Source: Nevskia sp. (GTDB lineage Bacteria; Pseudomonadota; Gammaproteobacteria; Nevskiales; Nevskiaceae). From it: DNA of 64,000 nt. The notes beneath the pieces are model-generated. The model saw only the letters and a program-made list of their open reading frames with translations, made no database searches and was not told the origin of the DNA. The position numbers and the translations under genes are program-made. Each line of letters opens with the position of its first letter. Within the stretch, counting starts at the first letter, position 1. The DNA lies in assembly GCA_021732745.1 (NCBI GenBank), contig JAKFUK010000002.1, positions 893,882 to 957,881 of the forward strand, in the 5' to 3' direction. Below are positions 62,102 to 64,000 of this stretch, in pieces.

Positions 62102-63021
62102 CGCGCGTTCGGACGCGCCGGCCGCTTCGCCGACACCGCCGCCGGGCGACCGGCGTGCTCGTCCACCCACTCGGCGATGCAGCGCGCCACCTTGTCGGGA
62201 TGGCTCAGCAGCAGCCAGTGGCCGGCGTCGATGGCGCGGCGGCGCAGGTTCGGCACCCAGTGCGACAGGCCTTCGTAGAGTTCCGGGCTGACGAAGCGGT
62301 CGCGCATCGGGATGATCAGCTGCACCGGGGCGATGGCGTGGCGCGGCTCCGGGCGCAGCAGGCGCGGCAGGACATTGGCGCGGTACAGGTTGACGCCGTT
62401 GCGACCGTCGGCGGTCTGGGTCGAGCTTGCGTCGATCACCGTGCCTTCCATGGTTTTCATGATCCGCGCCCAGGAGCGGCCCAGGGCCAGACTCCAGGCT
62501 GCGGGTGCGACCACCGGCAGCTGGAACATCAGGATGTACCAGCTACGGCCGAGCTGACGCAGCAACTGCTGGCCTTTCCAGCCCGGTTTCGCATGGGCGC
62601 GCAGCCAGTAGCCGACGTGATCCAGGCTCGGGCCGCTGATGCTGGTGTAGCTGGCGATGCGGTCGCGCATCGGTGACAGGGTGACGCTTTCCCAGCTCTG
62701 GATCGAACCCCAGTCATGGCCGACCAGATGAACCTTGCGGCCCGGTGCCACGGCGTCGAAGACCGCCGCGAGATCGCCCATCAGCTCGAGGATGCGGTAG
62801 TCGCGGATGCGTGTCGGCACGCTCGACTGGCCAGCACCGCGCACGTCGTAGGCCACGACATGGAACTGCGCGGCCAGCCGTTCGGCAATCGCTTCCCAGA
62901 CTTGCGCGGAATCCGGGTAGCCGTGGACCAGCACCACGGTGGGCTTGCCATCGGCGGCGGTGCCCCATTCGTAGACGGCAAGCTGGATATCGCCACGGGT
63001 GACGCTGCGGGTCGGAGTCAT
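62098..63021 (-). CDS. Alpha/beta hydrolase, epoxide-hydrolase-like
   Basis: A 307-residue soluble hydrolase. VVLVHGYPDSAQVWEAIAER holds the oxyanion region; the nucleophile elbow is HLVGHDWGSIQS (aspartate nucleophile, as in epoxide hydrolases and dehalogenases, rather than serine). The histidine is likely in IDAGHWLLLSHPD. Helical cap region at about 150-230. It is convergent with the ArsR gene, sharing four bases at the stops, so it is not part of that operon. The substrate is unknown. Confidence 0.88.
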   Translation of the reverse strand: MTPTRSVTRGDIQLAVYEWGTAADGKPTVVLVHGYPDSAQVWEAIAERLAAQFHVVAYDVRGAGQSSVPTRIRDYRILELMGDLAAVFDAVAPGRKVHLVGHDWGSIQSWESVTLSPMRDRIASYTSISGPSLDHVGYWLRAHAKPGWKGQQLLRQLGRSWYILMFQLPVVAPAAWSLALGRSWARIMKTMEGTVIDASSTQTADGRNGVNLYRANVLPRLLRPEPRHAIAPVQLIIPMRDRFVSPELYEGLSHWVPNLRRRAIDAGHWLLLSHPDKVARCIAEWVDEHAGRPAAVSAKRPARPNAR

Positions 63022-63144
63022 CGTCAGTTTCAGTGAACGTCTGTTGCGGAAAGCGACATCATCGCCGCAGTGCGGCCTTGGATGAAAGCGGCCGGGCCGC
63101 GCGGCTGGCTATGATCGCGGCATCTTCCCGACTTCAAAAACTCC

Positions 63145-63537
63145 ATGGCCGATTCCGCTTCCCGCCCCGAACCCGCGCTGAACGTGCTCGGCGGCCTGCT
63201 GGGCTGCTGCTGCACCAGCCCGATGACCGGCTTCTACCGCGACGGCCACTGCCACACCGGGCCGCAGGATGTCGGCCGGCATCTGGTCTGCGCCGAAGTC
63301 ACCGCCTTGTTTCTGGCCTACTCGCAATCAGTCGGCAACGATTTGTCGACACCGCGCCCGGAATACCACTTCCCGGGTCTCAAACCCGGCGACAAATGGT
63401 GTCTCTGCGCGCTGCGCTGGCAGGAGGCCTGCAACGCCGGTCTGGCTCCGCCGGTGTTCCTCGCCGCCACCAACCAGAAAGCCCTGAGTCTGGTTGACCG
63501 CGAGCAATTGTTCGCGCATGGGCTTGATCGGCCTTGA
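63145..63537 (+). CDS. DUF2237 family protein
   Basis: A 130-residue cytoplasmic protein with the full DUF2237 pattern: LNVLGGLLGCCCTSPMTGFY, HTGPQDVGRHLVCAEVTALF, SVGNDLSTPRPEYHFPGLKP and GDKWCLCALRWQEACNAG. Several conserved cysteines (CCC, CLC) suggest metal or cluster binding. The family has no known function. Single gene with an ATG at 63145; the next coding feature is beyond the window. Confidence 0.92.
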   Translation: MADSASRPEPALNVLGGLLGCCCTSPMTGFYRDGHCHTGPQDVGRHLVCAEVTALFLAYSQSVGNDLSTPRPEYHFPGLKPGDKWCLCALRWQEACNAGLAPPVFLAATNQKALSLVDREQLFAHGLDRP

Positions 63538-64000
63538 GCCCGAGTAGGTCGGGAAAGCGGCTTTATCGCGCATCCCGACGGATTGGGTTTCGCCTGCATC
63601 CCTTGCTGATCTGGCGGCATCGAACCATTCCGCGCTATCGCGCGGGTAACTTTTCCTTGAAACGCACAAGGAAAAGTCACCAAAAGGAATGCGCCCCTGT
63701 CGCTGCGTCGGTTCGCATGAAGCAAAAGCGCGAACCGATGCCCTCCGCTTCTCGGACATGGCGGGGCTTTTCGACACGCCATCCATGGCGTGACGAAAAG
63801 GCTTCGGCTCCTGCCTCGCCCCCTGCGGGGCCTACTCCGCCATGTCCTGCGATGCTCGGCGCGCTCAAAGGGGGATTTACGGCAACAGCAACGGCAACAA
63901 CCACATCAAAAGCCGTAGGTCGGCAATCCTTTGCCGACATGGCGCTTGGTCAACCGCCCCCACCCCAGCCCTCCCCCGCGTGCGGGGGAGGGCTGGGGTG
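63538..64000. other. Repeat-rich non-coding end of the window
   Basis: These 463 bases show no credible gene. They hold an inverted pair AACTTTTCCTTG (63649-63660) / CAAGGAAAAGT (63668-63678), a GC-rich stretch (about 63715-63885) of the kind I recall as a dispersed repeat in Xanthomonadales-like genomes, a GTCGGCAA/TTGCCGAC stem (63922-63940), and a terminal palindrome. Open frames here on either strand are low-complexity and inconsistent with each other. Confidence 0.6.
63961..64000. repeat. Perfect 19-bp palindrome at the window end
   Basis: CACCCCAGCCCTCCCCCGC (63961-63979) and GCGGGGGAGGGCTGGGGTG (63982-64000) are exact reverse complements with a two-base loop. The theme (ccctcccccgc) is close to the palindromes at 38894-39047 and in tgt. 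The element may continue past the window edge. Confidence 0.9.

Noticed and set aside
63318..63940. Several overlapping minus-strand frames after and across the DUF2237 gene
   Set aside because: They are antisense to the DUF2237 gene or lie in the repeat-rich tail, conflict with each other and show no conserved motif.

Overview
The window is about 64 kb of GC-rich, densely coding bacterial chromosome. Conserved gene neighbourhoods (yajC-secD-secF, suhB next to trmJ, ndk-rlmN-pilW-rodZ-hisS-yfgM-bamB-der, plsY-birA-coaX), the lipoprotein and outer-membrane genes (bamB, a TonB-dependent receptor) and the intergenic palindromes point to a Gammaproteobacterium. The Nevskiales/Xanthomonadales side is my best guess; this is inference from gene order and protein flavour, since there is no rRNA in the window. 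I found no tRNA, rRNA, CRISPR array or intact insertion sequence.

Layout. 1-13.8 kb is mixed metabolism: a partial membrane protein, two tandem exported YHS-domain proteins, a D-aminoacylase-type amidohydrolase with a TetR regulator, a GGDEF/EAL c-di-GMP protein, a pair of unrecognised cupin-like/HEAT proteins, a head-GIN-type surface protein, two acyl-CoA dehydrogenases, a glutathione peroxidase and a type II toxin-antitoxin pair. 14-18 kb holds the Sec accessory complex yajC-secD-secF, closed by a clear terminator. 18.3-22.3 kb encodes a Sel1-repeat lipoprotein, a DUF3857/transglutaminase protein and an FKBP-type prolyl isomerase. 22.3-28.1 kb holds suhB, trmJ, a 2-oxoglutarate oxygenase and a four-gene Fe-S block (two cysteine desulfurases, an IscU-like scaffold, an IscA-type protein). 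28.3-36.7 kb is the ndk-to-der housekeeping block.

Two places in that block carry scars of gene-end insertion. The last 25 codons of rlmN occur twice, with identical protein sequence but 14 synonymous codon differences. The last ~129 bp of der also occur twice, flanking an N6-adenine DNA methyltransferase and the convergent stump of what was probably its restriction enzyme. From 39 to 53 kb there is an MFS transporter, a zinc peptidase, tgt (with a palindromic repeat inserted in frame), small GST/CWC/DUF1272 genes, coaX-birA-plsY, an M61 peptidase, several lipoproteins, a lipase-like hydrolase and a ROK kinase.

The most system-like accessory region is 53.4-62.1 kb. It is a tightly overlapped nine-gene operon: TonB-dependent receptor, YnjB-type binding lipoprotein, two permeases, an ATPase, two proteins with a possible amidotransferase-like fold, a radical SAM/SPASM-like enzyme and an ArsR-type regulator. 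It reads as uptake across both membranes plus processing of one unknown, possibly metal-containing, ligand. The window ends with an alpha/beta hydrolase, a DUF2237 protein and about 460 bp of repeat-rich non-coding DNA.
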